Below, in pieces: positions 1 to 11,400 of a DNA stretch of 40,634 nucleotides. The stretch is taken from assembly GCA_033557685.1 (NCBI GenBank), contig JAWQRN010000079.1, positions 1 through 40,634 of the forward strand, given 5' to 3'. A program made the translations under genes and the position numbers. Positions within the stretch are counted from its first letter, which is position 1. Every line of letters starts with the position of its first letter. The notes beneath the pieces are model-generated. The model was not told where the DNA came from, made no database searches, and saw nothing but the letters and a program-made list of their open reading frames with translations. The stretch comes from Sperchopsis tessellata. Taxonomy: Eukaryota > Arthropoda > Insecta > Coleoptera > Hydrophilidae.

Positions 1-1130
1 ATATATCCACTCCCCAAACTTTTATGACAATCACGGAATTGCACTCTTATCTATTGTTTAAAATGTTGATGTATTCAGCTGATACCATCGAACAATGACA
101 GTCCGTAACGAAATTAGGGGAAAATTATCACCTCTTTGTTACAAATAAGCTGGAAAACCGTTATGAATTAACTCATGTGTAAATTCTGTTTTACTACGGT
201 AAATATTTTACACAAAAATAACAATGTTTATTGTTCAACAAAACTGATATAATTCACATCTCATTAAAATTAGTGGCTCATTATGAAGTCGTTAGCTACT
301 GTGTTCGATGTCGAAAAACTTGTATAATACGTATAATTGTAAAGAAACATCCTCTTAGAGAAACCAGACATAGCTTTGTTTTTCTTATAGTTATGAATAA
401 AAAATATTTTTTTAAAGTTTTGTTTCAGAAAAAGATCACCAAGCAAGAATGTGTAACAATAAATTTTAGCGGGCAAACTGCTGAGAGACTTCCCGGCATT
501 TTGGGTGGCAGTCTACCATTTCGGTCAGTTAGGTAAAGAACGATATTATACAATGGATGGTTTACGTCCTTTAACTTATCTGTATTCAAGTAACATTTGA
601 ACACAAATTTGGCATATGTGATACACTAGCTCTCATAAAATATTGTTAATTATTCTGATACATGAGAAGTAAAATGACTAAATTGTACCAAATCTTCATC
701 AAGTCTTTAGATGACGTTTAAGGTTTATTATATCGTCATTGGAATAGTCTAAGGGCAGCGTACAGCTTTCGTAGACATTTCACGCACTCTATTGATTGTG
801 AGAATCGAAAGGCGGATGAAAAAACATGCATAATGCTCAAAGGATAATGAAAAAAGGAGAAAGTTCTCGACACAAGGAAGTTAAAACGCGGCCCGAGATG
901 AGGATTGATAGGGAAAGAACGAAGTAAATGAGGTGGTTTTTTTGCACATTGTGTAGTTTAAACAGTTCAGTTTCCCGGCAAGAACACCTAAGGATCAGAA
1001 TAAATCGCTTGAATTGCACGAGAGAGCTCTCTTGCCGTAGTAATTTATAATGACGGTACATGTAGTCTCTTCTCGCATAAAGACAATATTTAAGCGTAAA
1101 CTATTCATGTTGTGTAACAGCTATATGAGG
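1..1130. other. Unassigned AT-rich DNA
   Basis: I see no gene, RNA or recognisable transposon fragment here. Short open frames exist on both strands (for example 231-536 on +), but they have no recognisable motif and are of a length expected by chance. Confidence 0.5.
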
Positions 1131-1345
1131 CGCTTCTCCCGGGTGAGGGGCCTAGACACATAACTTAAAACACTCCCTGCCTTTGGTCTCTTGTGGCGTA
1201 TTTATACTCTGCAGTTCCAAACAATTTCATATTTCTTTTTCGCGGCTCATTAAAAATTCCAACTCCCCGGCTGGATACGATCCACCAGCGCCACTGCGGG
1301 CAACGGCGGCGGTATTGGAACTACTGTTTATGAGGTCATACCAAC
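1130..1345. other. GC-richer patch
   Basis: About 200 bp clearly richer in G+C than its flanks, with several CG dinucleotides (for example around 1295-1320). A 77-codon frame on + (1183-1416) crosses it but resembles no family I know. It is the first of several similar patches in the window. It could be a decayed repeat, a regulatory island or an untranslated exon; the sequence alone does not decide. Confidence 0.35.
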
Positions 1346-1747
1346 CAGCTTCTCGAAAAACGAAGGAAAATACCATTAACGTTTACTCGTTACTGATCAT
1401 GCCTTTTGGCAATTAAATGTAATAAACTACTTTCAAATTACTTTCTCAGATATCCACAAGAACTCCCGAAAGCATTATCGTTTACAAATGATTTCATAGC
1501 AATGATGAGTATGGTCCGTACTGACCGAACAGATTGAATAATAATCTAGAAATGGAGAATGGCACTACTACCCAAAATAAGCACTTTTCGCTAAGAAACA
1601 GGTATCCTGACATGTTTTGTATGTTTGAGATACCACTATCCTCTCCTCGAGGTTAGAGTACGCTTTATTGAAGCAGTCTTAAATAAAAAATGTGGCAAGG
1701 CTAGAACTTACAAAGTTGGACATTATTTTACTACCATTAACAAGTGG

Positions 1748-2021
1748 CACCTATGCATACACTTAGTACTGATGGGAGTCAAAATGACAAAGTTAGAGAA
1801 AGAGATGAGGTATTGGTAGACCATATGCTTTGTCAATGGGCAGGAATTGAACAAGTCCAATTGCCTGATGTATAACACCTATTTATACACGTAGTATTGT
1901 TGGGAGTCAAATAGACAAAGTTAGATAACAAGATATGGTTATTCATAGGAGGATTCTATGCAGGCCACAAGGTTTGTCGGTGGTCCGAAATTGAAAAAGT
2001 CCAATTGGCTGATGCATATAA
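1748..2021. repeat. Diverged tandem duplication, 128-bp period
   Basis: Two consecutive copies begin with CACCTAT at 1748 and at 1876. Shared blocks in order are TGGGAGTCAAA, GACAAAGTTAGA, a diverged middle, and AAGTCCAATTG followed by CTGATG. The second copy (1876-2021) carries extra bases in its middle. Divergence is substantial, so the duplication is old. No function is suggested. Confidence 0.75.
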
Positions 2022-2059
2022 GTCCAGGACTAGGGTGAGTACCATAGTCAGCTAATGTA

Positions 2060-2235
2060 CAGGTCACGTACTAAGAAAAGAGCTACAAAGATGTGGCAAT
2101 CCAGAGGCCATCCTGAAGAGCTGTGAGGATGAAGAATCAGCAGAAATTTCTGTGTTGCAGCCCAGAACTCCCTCGGCTTCAACTAATCTAGGGGCGAACC
2201 AACCTGAGGACGGAGGATGTTAGGAATATTAAGTA
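2060..2235 (+). other. Unrecognised coding-like stretch
   Basis: A stop-free stretch on + ending near 2222 has a composition more like coding DNA than its AT-rich flanks (Glu-, Ser- and Pro-rich translation, including residues like LRKELQRCGNPEA). It has no start codon in context and no motif I can name. It directly follows the 128-bp tandem duplication. It may be a scrap of a transposon protein or of an old exon. Confidence 0.2.
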
Positions 2236-3690
2236 TTGGGACATTCAGAGAGTAGACTACCAATTATACATAGTCTAAGTGCCCGAAAGGTCAGGGTGCA
2301 AGCAGCTCTGTCAGAACCTCATTGTATATAACAATAATGTATACAACTAAACTAATCAAATTCCACACAAGTCGCCAACGTCAACAACAATGTAATATTT
2401 AGAATCGAATTGTACCATCAAAACGCATCACCCATATTTTTCTTTTGAAAAGTGTAGTCCTGAATGTGCGTCCTTATTTGGAAATAATTGGAGTCATGTT
2501 TCAGACAAAATATTCAGCCAAAATCAATGTACAACATCGTCTACTTGAAACTAACTATAACATTGTCTTTATGACTATTTTATTTTATTTGTGTATACGA
2601 TATGTAACTTTGACCATTTGGTTGGGGTTTAAAAAACGATGCATGCCTACGTCGGTAACAGTAGTTGCTTCAGGTGTGGGAATCTTTATTCTGGCTGAAA
2701 GCCCAGCTATTCCCCCATATCAAATTAAAGTTGATACAGTAAATTATTTTAATGTTGTGTACTTACAATGTTGCACACTTAATTTTAGTATACTTTGCGC
2801 ACGCACACGCATTTATAAACATCTCAGAATAAATTTTGGATGAGTCGCAAAATCTTTTTGAACTAATAAATTTTATAGAATATTCTATTTTAATAAAAGA
2901 AATTATGACTCTACCACATATTTGGAAAAATCAAAGTCTTTGGTGGGTTAAATTTTTATTTGACATCTAAAAGTAAAACTTCAACAATTAAACAGCGCTT
3001 TTTGTATTATTACGCCTGAATTTTCATTTTCGTTTTTCAGTTCTTTTTGTCCAAGCACTTTTTTCACTTCTGACAATAAATTATTTTCACTTATCATGAT
3101 TACCATAAAGACACTATTTCACTACCAGACATTATATATGGTATAACAACATAAGGAATAGTGGAGCAACTTTTACTTTCTTTGCTTTATTAATCGAAAT
3201 TTTCTTACCGCATTCTGCACTCATTTTTCTGCAAACGCTAATCCTCGTTTCTATAAATTGATCCATGTAATCATCTGTTATTTACATGATTGGGAAAACA
3301 AATTATTTCGCCTATTTAATCGTTTCCCAATCTGTCATCAAATTATGATATGTAATTATTTACTCTTTCTGCAATTTCTGGTTGTTCTCGTTCTTATAAG
3401 GCATTTTAAAAGAGGTAAAAATTTCAGAAATTATGGTTGTTTGCTTTCGCATAGTCTGTACCTGTCCCGCTTAACACCGTTCAGAATCTTTACAAGTTTT
3501 CAGTTTATTTACAGTTATAATTTTTCATTTCGGATTTGAAAATTACACTTTACGTAACTGGATATCGCACCTCCATTTACTAATTTTAGTAACTAACAGA
3601 AGTTCTTACTCATGAAAGATCAGAGTAACTGAACCTCTTTGCATCAAATTGATTGCTACTTTGTGTAAGGCCTGTATAAGGTCGATGTAC
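2236..3690. other. Unassigned AT-rich DNA
   Basis: I see no supported feature. Open frames at 2445-2843 and 3258-3539 (+) translate to hydrophobic, low-complexity sequence typical of AT-rich non-coding DNA. No start context, splice pattern or family motif supports a gene. Confidence 0.45.
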
Positions 3691-4385
3691 GTGCGGAAGG
3701 GGTCGGCCGTTGAAGGCCGCCAAAGACAAGAGAAGATAAGTTTCCACACAAATTCTGCTGGGCGTAGGGGGGCGGCCATGGGTTGGATATGAGACTCCGG
3801 AATGTGGATAACATGTAAATATAAAAATGCCTGAGAAGAGCAAATTATATATGAAAAGGAGACCTTTGGGAAGCCCAGAATAGATGCTAACAAGGAACTG
3901 ATAGACGTAGAAATAATAAAACCGAGGCGAACGAGCCACGGTCGGCGGCAAAGAGGGGCGCCCGGAGTGAGGGGCGGTCGGTGAAAAGAGAGACGAGGGC
4001 CGGGAGAACCGCACTGAATAACAAGTAGTCGTGAAAATTAGAGGGAAGGAAATGTACTATATCGAGCGCAACGAATGAAATAAGAAAATGCTGAGGAAAC
4101 CGCAATGGAAATATATAGTAGGACATGAAGTTACTGCTTATTATGGAGTGGGGCGCTGGGTCATATATAATGCACGCGATACCCAAGTGTGGGCTAGGGA
4201 GCAATGCATTAGACTCGCGGTCCTCATTACGCGGTATCTCTCTGGCCCAAGGACGTCAGTTATTAAGCCCAGACGCCTTCCTTCACCCTCCGTACAGCAC
4301 CGGCATCCGGGCTCAGGTGGCCCTGCGCAATCTCGACCCCCCAAATGTTGGCCCTTCTTTCGTAATTGCATCTCCACCGGTCTAA
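3690..4385. other. GC-rich patch with G-rich strand
   Basis: A long G+C-rich island. Positions 3925-4010 are especially rich in G runs and CG dinucleotides, and 4200-4380 is C-rich. Overlapping frames are open on both strands (3606-4014 minus, 4088-4411 plus), as expected in GC-rich DNA with few stop triplets, and none shows a recognisable domain. Part of it (about 3696-3835) is repeated at 11265-11398. Confidence 0.45.
3696..3835. repeat. Dispersed repeat, copy 1 (partner at 11265-11398)
   Basis: Colinear with the stretch at 11265-11398: a CCG-rich block with GAAGG, then AGATAAGTTTCCACACAAA (AGGATAAATTTCTACACAAA in the partner), then GGGCGTGGGGG-like sequence, then GGAATG followed by GGATAACATGTAAATATAAAA (CGAATAACATG in the partner). 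The conserved 3' block is the strongest part. No ends, target duplications or coding capacity are visible. Confidence 0.65.
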
Positions 4386-6480
4386 TCGTTACTACAGTAT
4401 GTACTCACTAACAAAACATTGGGGCATATTGGGGAATACAGGGGAATTAATTATCTGGAAGGTAAGCTCATAACAACATAAGAAAACCTAGCAAAGAAGT
4501 ATATTTGCAGATTAACCTTCACCCCTCTTATACGGAAGATTTCTTTCACAAACTTCAGAGACGTATGCAGTGAAACACCGTTATATTTTTATTTTATTTT
4601 GTTCGTATTTACTTCTTGTCTAATGCCAAATTTAGTCTGTATTGTAGCCAGCTAACGCTTCAGTTTTCAGAGTATTCAATTTAGTATCATCAATTCAAAT
4701 TAATCATCTTCATTATACACATCAAAATTACTTATTTTGGAGGCACCGTCTTAAATTTTATACTGACAAATTATCACCAATTGGTTTCAATTGGGGTTCG
4801 TACCAAAAGCACTTGGGTGTTCTGAACAAAAGAAAAGCCGCATATTTTTATTTTAATACGTCGGAATACGTAGGAATTTTCAGGCAGAAAACTTACCTAT
4901 GGTGATTTTATTGAAGTTGGAGATTGAAGACATGCACTATTTTTCAATTCCTTCGAAAGGGCCGTTAAAGATTCTTTATACATAGTTTCGTAAGAAAGTT
5001 TTTACATATTTCAGAGCGGAATAAACTACGTTCGACTTCAGTTATTGTCCCGAGTGTGATCACAAGTATTTGCAGCAAATTATTTATTTTTCCCAATGTT
5101 ATTAAAAATTTAACAAAAGCCACCACCACTTACTGGTCTGTGTACTGACTATTGGAATATATAATAATAATGCAAATTCTGTCATACAATGTTATCTATT
5201 TAAAATATGATACTCTGCGCATGTCAGCTATAAAACCTTACTAGTAAGTTTACCATAATAATCCATACATTTTTCGGAAAAAAATATAAGAATAACTACC
5301 AGGTGATTCGTAAAGGCAAAGAATTCCTTAACATTATTTAAAATTATATCCCATGTTTCCAAAGCAGGAACACGAGCGACAATCTCGTTTGTAATTACTG
5401 GGATGTAACTCATTTTGCTCCTGTTGGAAAACCTCTTGATTTACTGCTTTGTTACATCTGTTGGGTCGATTTTCCTTTTTAATAAGTGATTGCATATAAT
5501 TTCTACGTGGAACATAGCATCAGGCTATATCCTCAGGACAAACTAGTTAATAAAGACAATAAAACAAAGAAAAAATGAGAAAATTTCTCGAACCGAAATG
5601 CATGTTGCAATAGATTTATAAGACAATGTGAACGTCAAACGATAAATGGCAACAAGGTGCACTAATTACAGAGGCTGCGTCGCGACTCAGCACAACCAGT
5701 GTATTATTCGTACCTTTCACAAAAAGACCCTCTACACTTAAAATTTATTCAGTCACCGTTTCGATGGTAGTCAAATATTGTAGATACCTTAAACTGGTAA
5801 TCGCAAAATTGTGAATAAATGGAATTTCGTATAAAAGTCCGTAGTTCCATTTTTCATTACTGAAAGAATTGATACCTCATCTATTGCTTTGGCAATTTCT
5901 TCATGATATACCTCAAATATATAATCCGAAAAGTCGTTTTGTGTTTCCTTTGAAGAGCCTTTAAAATCTGTTGATTGTAAAGACGATCACTCACATTTCG
6001 ATATAGTTCGGAAAAAAATGAACAATCAATCAAGGCCACGCAGTGCAAATTCAAAAGCACCCCAGAAGTACTTTTTCACGTAAAAATTCTGTTTGTGCAA
6101 TTTTATACAATACGCGGAAATAAGTTGCGATTGTATATTTATTTGCTCAAATAAATACTTTTATAGTATTTTTGTAATTAAGGCATCTGACCAAGTGGTA
6201 GCAAGCTTTTTGAATATATTACTCATAATTGGAGTTTGGTTTACTGTGTGAGCCAATAGTTAGTAAATAAAGCATACCATCTTTTCAGTTTTGGATATGA
6301 CTCCGGATTTATCTTTCCATTTCGTCATAGGTACCACACAACAATACCTATGATGATATTATATCATAAATGGTGATCCATGAAAAGTTTAAGACATTAA
6401 CCTTCTCCCGCAGCTGAATGAACTACCGTGGCATGCACTTCTCAAAAATATCTACGTTGTAAAAACGGCTTTGAAAGCAG
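4386..6480. other. Unassigned AT-rich DNA
   Basis: I recognise no gene or transposon here. The only item of note is a 61-codon minus-strand frame (5228-5413), whose ATG has a reasonable context (AGCAAAATGAG) and whose C-terminal half is hydrophobic. With no homology it is best treated as a chance frame. Confidence 0.45.
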
Positions 6481-6487
6481 ACTGAAA

Positions 6488-6745
6488 GGTCGAATAACAC
6501 CCCAGTATTCTTGGGTACTACCCTCTCCAACAGTAGTACGACGCTAGTCTTTGAAACAGATACATTAGTACGTAACGGAATTATAATAACCTTTAAATAT
6601 ATATTTTTTAACCCTACTAATTTACCTTTGGTCGAATGAAATAAATCCTTCGGGCACTACCATCTCGAGCGGTAATACGGTGCTATTCTTAAAGGCAGGT
6701 GACGCAGTGACATAATGACATTTTATTATACCTACTTCGTTCTTT
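6488..6745. repeat. Diverged tandem duplication, about 144-bp period
   Basis: Two copies begin with GGTCGAAT at 6488 and 6632. Shared blocks are CTTGGGTACTACC / CTTCGGGCACTACC, CTCTCCAACAGTAGTACGACG / CTCGAGCGGTAATACGGTG, CTA-TTCTT, an ACGTAACG-like block, and TTATAATAACCT / TTATTATACCT before a TTTAAA run. Divergence is high but the order is intact. No coding capacity is seen. Confidence 0.75.
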
Positions 6746-8460
6746 AAAAATGCTGGCTTTTATTTAAATTTTATTAATTATTCCTACACAATGGGCTCTC
6801 CAAAAACAAAAATTATACACCTCCCAGCTAGAATTCACAAAGCTTGTCATCATGATACTACATAGTAAATTAAATTTCTAATTACTAATTGGAAACCAAA
6901 AAATTCTCCAAGAAACCTGAAATGTAAAAAGTGAAAAATTGGAATGGTACAAATTAAGAGCTGGAAGGATAGCCATTTACATGGAGTAAGTTTATGTGGG
7001 GTGTTTTGTGTGGCGGAAAGAGCAAGTTACTTCTTGGAATGCTGTCTTTTACTTTACAGTTGATTTTACTCCTTCAGCAGTTGGATAGTAAAGCAAATGC
7101 AACAAGGCTGTTACACAGTTACACTGCTCGGCAGTGATGAATGTAAGCCGACGAAGAGTAATATTGGGCAAAACGTGCATTATGTTCGGATCACGACTGT
7201 CTTCAAGAGGTGCACGGAGTGACGGGTAACGAGTCAGCATCGTCTGGAGGTCGAGACTTCTCTAATGGAGTAAAACTTGAGCTTGCGCTTTCACTGTAAA
7301 ATAGACTATCTATCAATCTTTTGGTTTCTTGCAATGGCATTATTGAAGGTGTTTGAATACGTTTTCAAATTCTAATTTAGATCTAGGGTGATGGCACTCG
7401 GAGAGTTTTATAAAATGGTAGTCATTTGAAAGGTTACAAAGGAAAGTTGATGTGAATAGTAAAACTTGCAAAATGTTGTTGTATTAAATGGCTTAGAATT
7501 AAATTTTAGATCTAAGAATTGCATAAATGCAGGTTGATGTAAGCAATTGTGATTAATTAATACCACTGAGGTAAACCAATTCTGCTGAGTGGATGTGTAA
7601 TAATCAATTCCGTCGGCTCATATTTTGGTCGTTTTAATTACAAATTATGAAGTTTTTATTGAAATTACTTTTGTGGGGTAATAAAAATTACTATGTTGGG
7701 TGATAAAGCCCCATCATACCAAGTGATAAACTATTGGCTTTGTGAAATCAGGCTTGACAGACAGACCAATAAACAAGTCACTGGGGCTGGGCGACCTGAA
7801 AATTTGCTGATGGCCGCTTGACTCTTAGAAGGATTATGAACATATCAGGTTAGAAGGGAAACTACATTAAACGAATATCTCAGAATAAAAAAAAAACTGC
7901 ACCATGGATACCAAAACTGTTGCATGTTAATCAAAAGCCTGTACATTTGCTAGAGGCGAAAGCCAATTTGGTCATGCTTCGAATCAGTGACAACAATTTA
8001 TGACATTAGGTGATACCCCGGGGTTCCATTAAACATATTCAAAATTGAAAAAATAAAACAAACATGATTCCATTGTATCATCACGGTTCGCCCAAATTAC
8101 ATAGGAAAAAATCGGTCCTATATGCAAACCTCGTATGACCTTAGGTAAAGAAGATTTGCCAATAGCAGGTATTCAAAACGAAACGGAAACGAAATAAATA
8201 ATTTCTATTCGCGGTTTCAACCCTTTTTATTTTATTTTTTAATTGTCTCAATTACACAATATAATACTTTATATTGAATAAAAGATGTTTGAAAAAACAA
8301 TTGGAATGCACAGATAAATTTACCGACACTGCCGTGTACGTGATTGGAGTGTAAACAGTAAAGTTACCTATCCCGCTTTATAACGCCAAACAGCAAAAAG
8401 GTAATAATTCCTTTCCCGTGCAAAATGTGATATTAGAAACAGATTGTGTGTGAATTTAAT
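6746..8460. other. Unassigned AT-rich DNA
   Basis: I see no gene, RNA or transposon coding remnant. A 63-codon minus frame at 7049-7240 crosses a slightly GC-richer stretch and has no recognisable motif. Confidence 0.45.
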
Positions 8461-8822
8461 CGTAAAAATTTGTTGTTTTCTAAGCAGTACATCAATGTAT
8501 TATTTTGAAATTTGATTTAATTTAATCTTAAGAAAACCATTCAAGTTAATATATTAAAAGCAGACCTGCATCGCAAATTATGGGAAAAAGGAGAAATTTC
8601 AATACAAATCGTGTTTTTGTCATTAAGAATGCACTGCTCTTTTAGTACCTAGCTGTACCCTTCGTACGAATACATATTTGATATCTTGTATAAATGCTAT
8701 AAGGACGTGGATAAGCATATTATACGAGGTATCGCAATGTTTCAATGTTGCAGTTGAATAATCATTAGTTTAATTTTTGCAAATGAGTAACCATTATGTA
8801 AATTTTAATATTTACACGAAAT

Positions 8823-8835
8823 AGCTATTTTCCAA
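8823..8835. repeat. SINE target-site duplication, left
   Basis: AGCTATTTTCCAA, identical to 9023-9035. The same host motif occurs uninterrupted near 9687 and 9930 in other repeat units. Confidence 0.9.
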
Positions 8836-9022
8836 AGCGCCTCGGTAGCCATATAGATTGAAGCGTTAGGGGTTGAATCTATGCGACTCCGCGGTGGCTC
8901 GAGTTCAATTCCCAGTCTCGGCGTAAAATCGCAGGGAATTATATCGAAAAATACAAGTTATAAAATAATAAAAATTAGCGCTAGGCTAAATGGCATGTGC
9001 CGAGGCGAATCAAATTAAAAAA
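8836..9022 (+). mobile_element. tRNA-derived SINE with target-site duplication
   Basis: A 187-bp insertion flanked by perfect 13-bp direct repeats AGCTATTTTCCAA (8823-8835 and 9023-9035). The head is tRNA-like: an A-box-like GGTAGCCATATAG near 8844, a B-box-like GAGTTCAATTCC at 8901-8912, and CTCGG near the start echoed by TCTCGG after the B box. A unique body follows, ending with GTGCCGAGGCG and an A-rich tail (9012-9022). Such elements are transcribed by RNA polymerase III from the internal promoter and moved by LINE machinery. The interrupted host sequence is the 8465-10205 repeat, whose uninterrupted copies read AGCTATTTTCGTATAAG, which confirms an insertion. The perfect duplication suggests a fairly young event. 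Confidence 0.88.
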
Positions 9023-9035
9023 AGCTATTTTCCAA
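9023..9035. repeat. SINE target-site duplication, right
   Basis: AGCTATTTTCCAA, identical to 8823-8835. It directly follows the A-rich tail of the SINE. Confidence 0.9.
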
Positions 9036-9961
9036 TATGTTTAAGAGAATTTATTTTGAAATTAAAATTAATAAAATCTCGTGCAAAGCGTCTAAGTTAA
9101 TATCTTAAATATAGCAATCAAACATGTATCGAAAATATGAGTGAAAGCCGAAATTGCAGTTGACATCGTGTTTCTGTCATTAGGACGTCAACAGCACTGC
9201 ACTGTTAGTAATTAGCTGTACCTCAAGTACCAATACATATTTTATTTATTGTATAAATGCTATAGGATCGTGGTCAAACATATTATGAAAGGTATCGCAC
9301 TGCTATGCTAAAAATTCGGTGTACCCACGTAAGAATACATATGTTTTTGTTTTTGTATAAGTGCTATAATGTCGTGGGTAAGGATATTATGAGTGATATC
9401 GCTAAGTTTCCATGTTGTAGAATTATTTTCCACTTCGACGTAGTTGAACTGTATCTTATGAAGCGTTTACTATTAGAGTTTGTAACTTATTTATTCTTCG
9501 CTGGTTGACAGATTAAAGAGGGACAGATAAGCATATTATTCACCTGCTGCACTAGCTAGCGGAACGAGTACGAAATATTACTGAAGGTAGTAATAGCGGG
9601 AAAAATTTAAATTTAAAATTTAACTTAAAAGTTGCAATTGAATAACCATTTCTTTAATTTTAATATTAATCCACAAGAAATAGCTATTTTCGTATAAGTA
9701 TAAGAATTTATTGTTTCCTTGGCTGCACATGAATGTATTACTTTGAAATTTGATCTAATCAAATCTCGTGCAAAGCGTTAAGTTAATATATTAAATACAG
9801 GAATCAAACATGCATAAAAAATATGGGAACAAGTATAAATGTCATAAAGCTGAAGGAGAGCATATTGTGAGAGATATCACAATTCATTACGTTTTATATG
9901 TACATTTTAATACTAATCTACACGATATAGCTATTTTCGTATAAGTATAAGAATTAACGTA

Positions 9962-10205
9962 ATGTTAATTTCATTGCAACCCTGAAATATTTCGATAGCT
10001 CTCATAATATGCTTACTCAGGACCTTATAGCATTTATACTAGAAATCAAATATGTATTCGTACGTGGAATACATCTAATAATTATCAGAACAGTGCTGAT
10101 AACGTTTTAATGACATATTTTTCGGTGCATGTTTGATTTCAGCATTTAATATATTAACTTTGATACTTCGCTCGAGATCTAATTAAATCAAATTTCAAAA
10201 ATAAT
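9962..10205 (-). repeat. Inverted copy of the 8.5-10.2 kb repeat unit
   Basis: Read on the minus strand, this stretch gives the unit's landmarks in the normal order: a TTTGAAATTTGATTTAAT-like start near 10200, AAGTTAATATATTAAATG, ATCAAACATGCACCGAAAAA, GTACGAATACATATTTGAT, GTATAAATGCTATAAGG, AGCATATTATGAGAGC, then TTGCAATGAAATTAAC at the junction near 9962. It therefore sits tail-to-tail with the direct copies. A fold-back structure with the copy at 9690-9935 is possible. Confidence 0.8.
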
Positions 10206-10860
10206 AAAATATAGTCGTATTTTTAGTCCTGGCGGGCACGAAGTTATAAATAACACAAATTTTATATGATAATATTAAAATTTGAAAAAATAATTTCGCC
10301 GTAAGAACAGCGTATCTCCGGTCTAAAATATGTCGCTCGTAAGTATTAAAACCGGCAAACGGAAACAAGAATGTATGTTCTAATAAACTTATTACAAAAA
10401 TGATAATCGAGGTATTGTCATATTTAAAAAATGTAGTTATAACCGGTATTAACCGTTATTAAATTTTGGGTCACTAAAACGATAATGTTTGGGTGAGAAT
10501 GTAAAAAACAAAAACGAAAAATTTTATTTTTATTCCGATCAGAAACGTATGAAACATGTTTCGTCCCTAACCAATAGAATCATTTGTAACCTTTTAATAG
10601 CTGTTTCCTCAAAGTTAGTGTTTTGAAAAAAAGGGCTCCACTTTTTGGGAAACTTTTCAACAGAACACTAAAATGGCGAAAAGCATAAAAAAGAAACGAA
10701 TAGACGTGTGTGTATGCACATTATTTATGTACAGACCTTAATAAAACCATTTATGGAATCTCAAGTTTAAATGATGGTCGAGACTAGTCCGGACGTGAAT
10801 TTTTTAGCACGCAACTTATGTTTTAGAAATTCCATCTACTGAAATATGGTTTGGGAGCAG
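10206..10860. other. Unassigned AT-rich DNA
   Basis: I see no gene or repeat with support. It begins with a short GC-richer motif (TCCTGGCGGGCACGAAG near 10227), which may mark the outer edge of the preceding repeat complex. Confidence 0.4.
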
Positions 10861-11400
10861 AATCGCTGCACAGAGCGGGCCTAGCTGGGATATCTAATAC
10901 AAAGCTCACGTTCCGAATACATCGAACATGAGCTTTCAGCAGTTGGCCTGTTCCCCGTCTTCTCAACTTTCCGCCATACAGAGACCGTTACGGCTCCCGA
11001 GATACAAATTATGCTGATTTGACTGCCGCGAACAACCCTCGCACAGTGAATCGCCTCGGCCTCCTGAACCGCAATAATAGTGAGCCACAACGCATCCTCG
11101 ATAACTCAATCCGTTATGCACGTAATAGCGCGCCCCAAGTCCTGCCTAGCCCACGTTCATCCGCAACTCCAACGTCCGTTTTACATACATCACTCTTCTT
11201 CTTACACAAAGAGAACTTTTCATAAAACAGATTTTTCAAGTATTGTCCCGTACAAAGAAGCCGCTCGCCACTTGATAAGACCGCCGTCGAAGGACCAAAG
11301 AGATGAGGATAAATTTCTACACAAAAATATATATAGAGAGTGGGCGTGGGGGATGTGAGCGCCAGGAATGCGAATAACATGTAAATATAAAATTGCAAGA
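10861..11400. other. GC-richer patch
   Basis: A patch richer in G+C than its surroundings, with overlapping short frames open on both strands (10881-11090 minus, 11019-11358 plus, 11114-11483 minus). None shows a recognisable domain, and open frames on both strands argue for composition rather than coding. Its right part is the second copy of the repeat at 3696-3835. Confidence 0.4.
11265..11398. repeat. Dispersed repeat, copy 2 (partner at 3696-3835)
   Basis: Matches 3696-3835 in the same orientation. The conserved core is AGGATAAATTTCTACACAAA, then GTGGGCGTGGGGGATGTGAG, then AATAACATGTAAATATAAAA. A segment between the first two blocks is AT-rich here and GC-rich in the partner, so the copies have diverged by more than point mutation. 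Confidence 0.65.

Larger units (their letters stand above)
8465..10205. repeat. Complex of direct and inverted copies of a 300-400 bp repeat
   Basis: A repeat unit recurs at least three times in direct orientation and once inverted. Landmarks in order: ATGTATTA-TTTGAAATTTGAT; AAGTTAATATATTAAA; ATCAAACATGCAT; CGTGTTTTTGTCATTA; ACGAATACATATTTGAT; GTATAAATGCTATA; AGCATATTATGAGA-ATATCGCA; GTTGCA-TTGAATAA; AGAAATAGCTATTTTCGTATAAG. Copies lie at about 8465-8835, 9036-9300 (with a partial re-duplication at 9305-9420 and its tail at 9636-9690), 9690-9935, and on the opposite strand at about 9962-10205. No long open frame exists. This could be a satellite-like array, or a non-autonomous DNA element with long inverted ends. 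Confidence 0.8.

Noticed and set aside
5228..5413. 61-codon minus frame with acceptable start context
   Set aside because: No homology or splice evidence; the length and hydrophobic bias are expected by chance in AT-rich DNA.
7049..7240. 63-codon minus frame in a mildly GC-richer stretch
   Set aside because: No motif, and the surrounding sequence gives no exon or transposon context.
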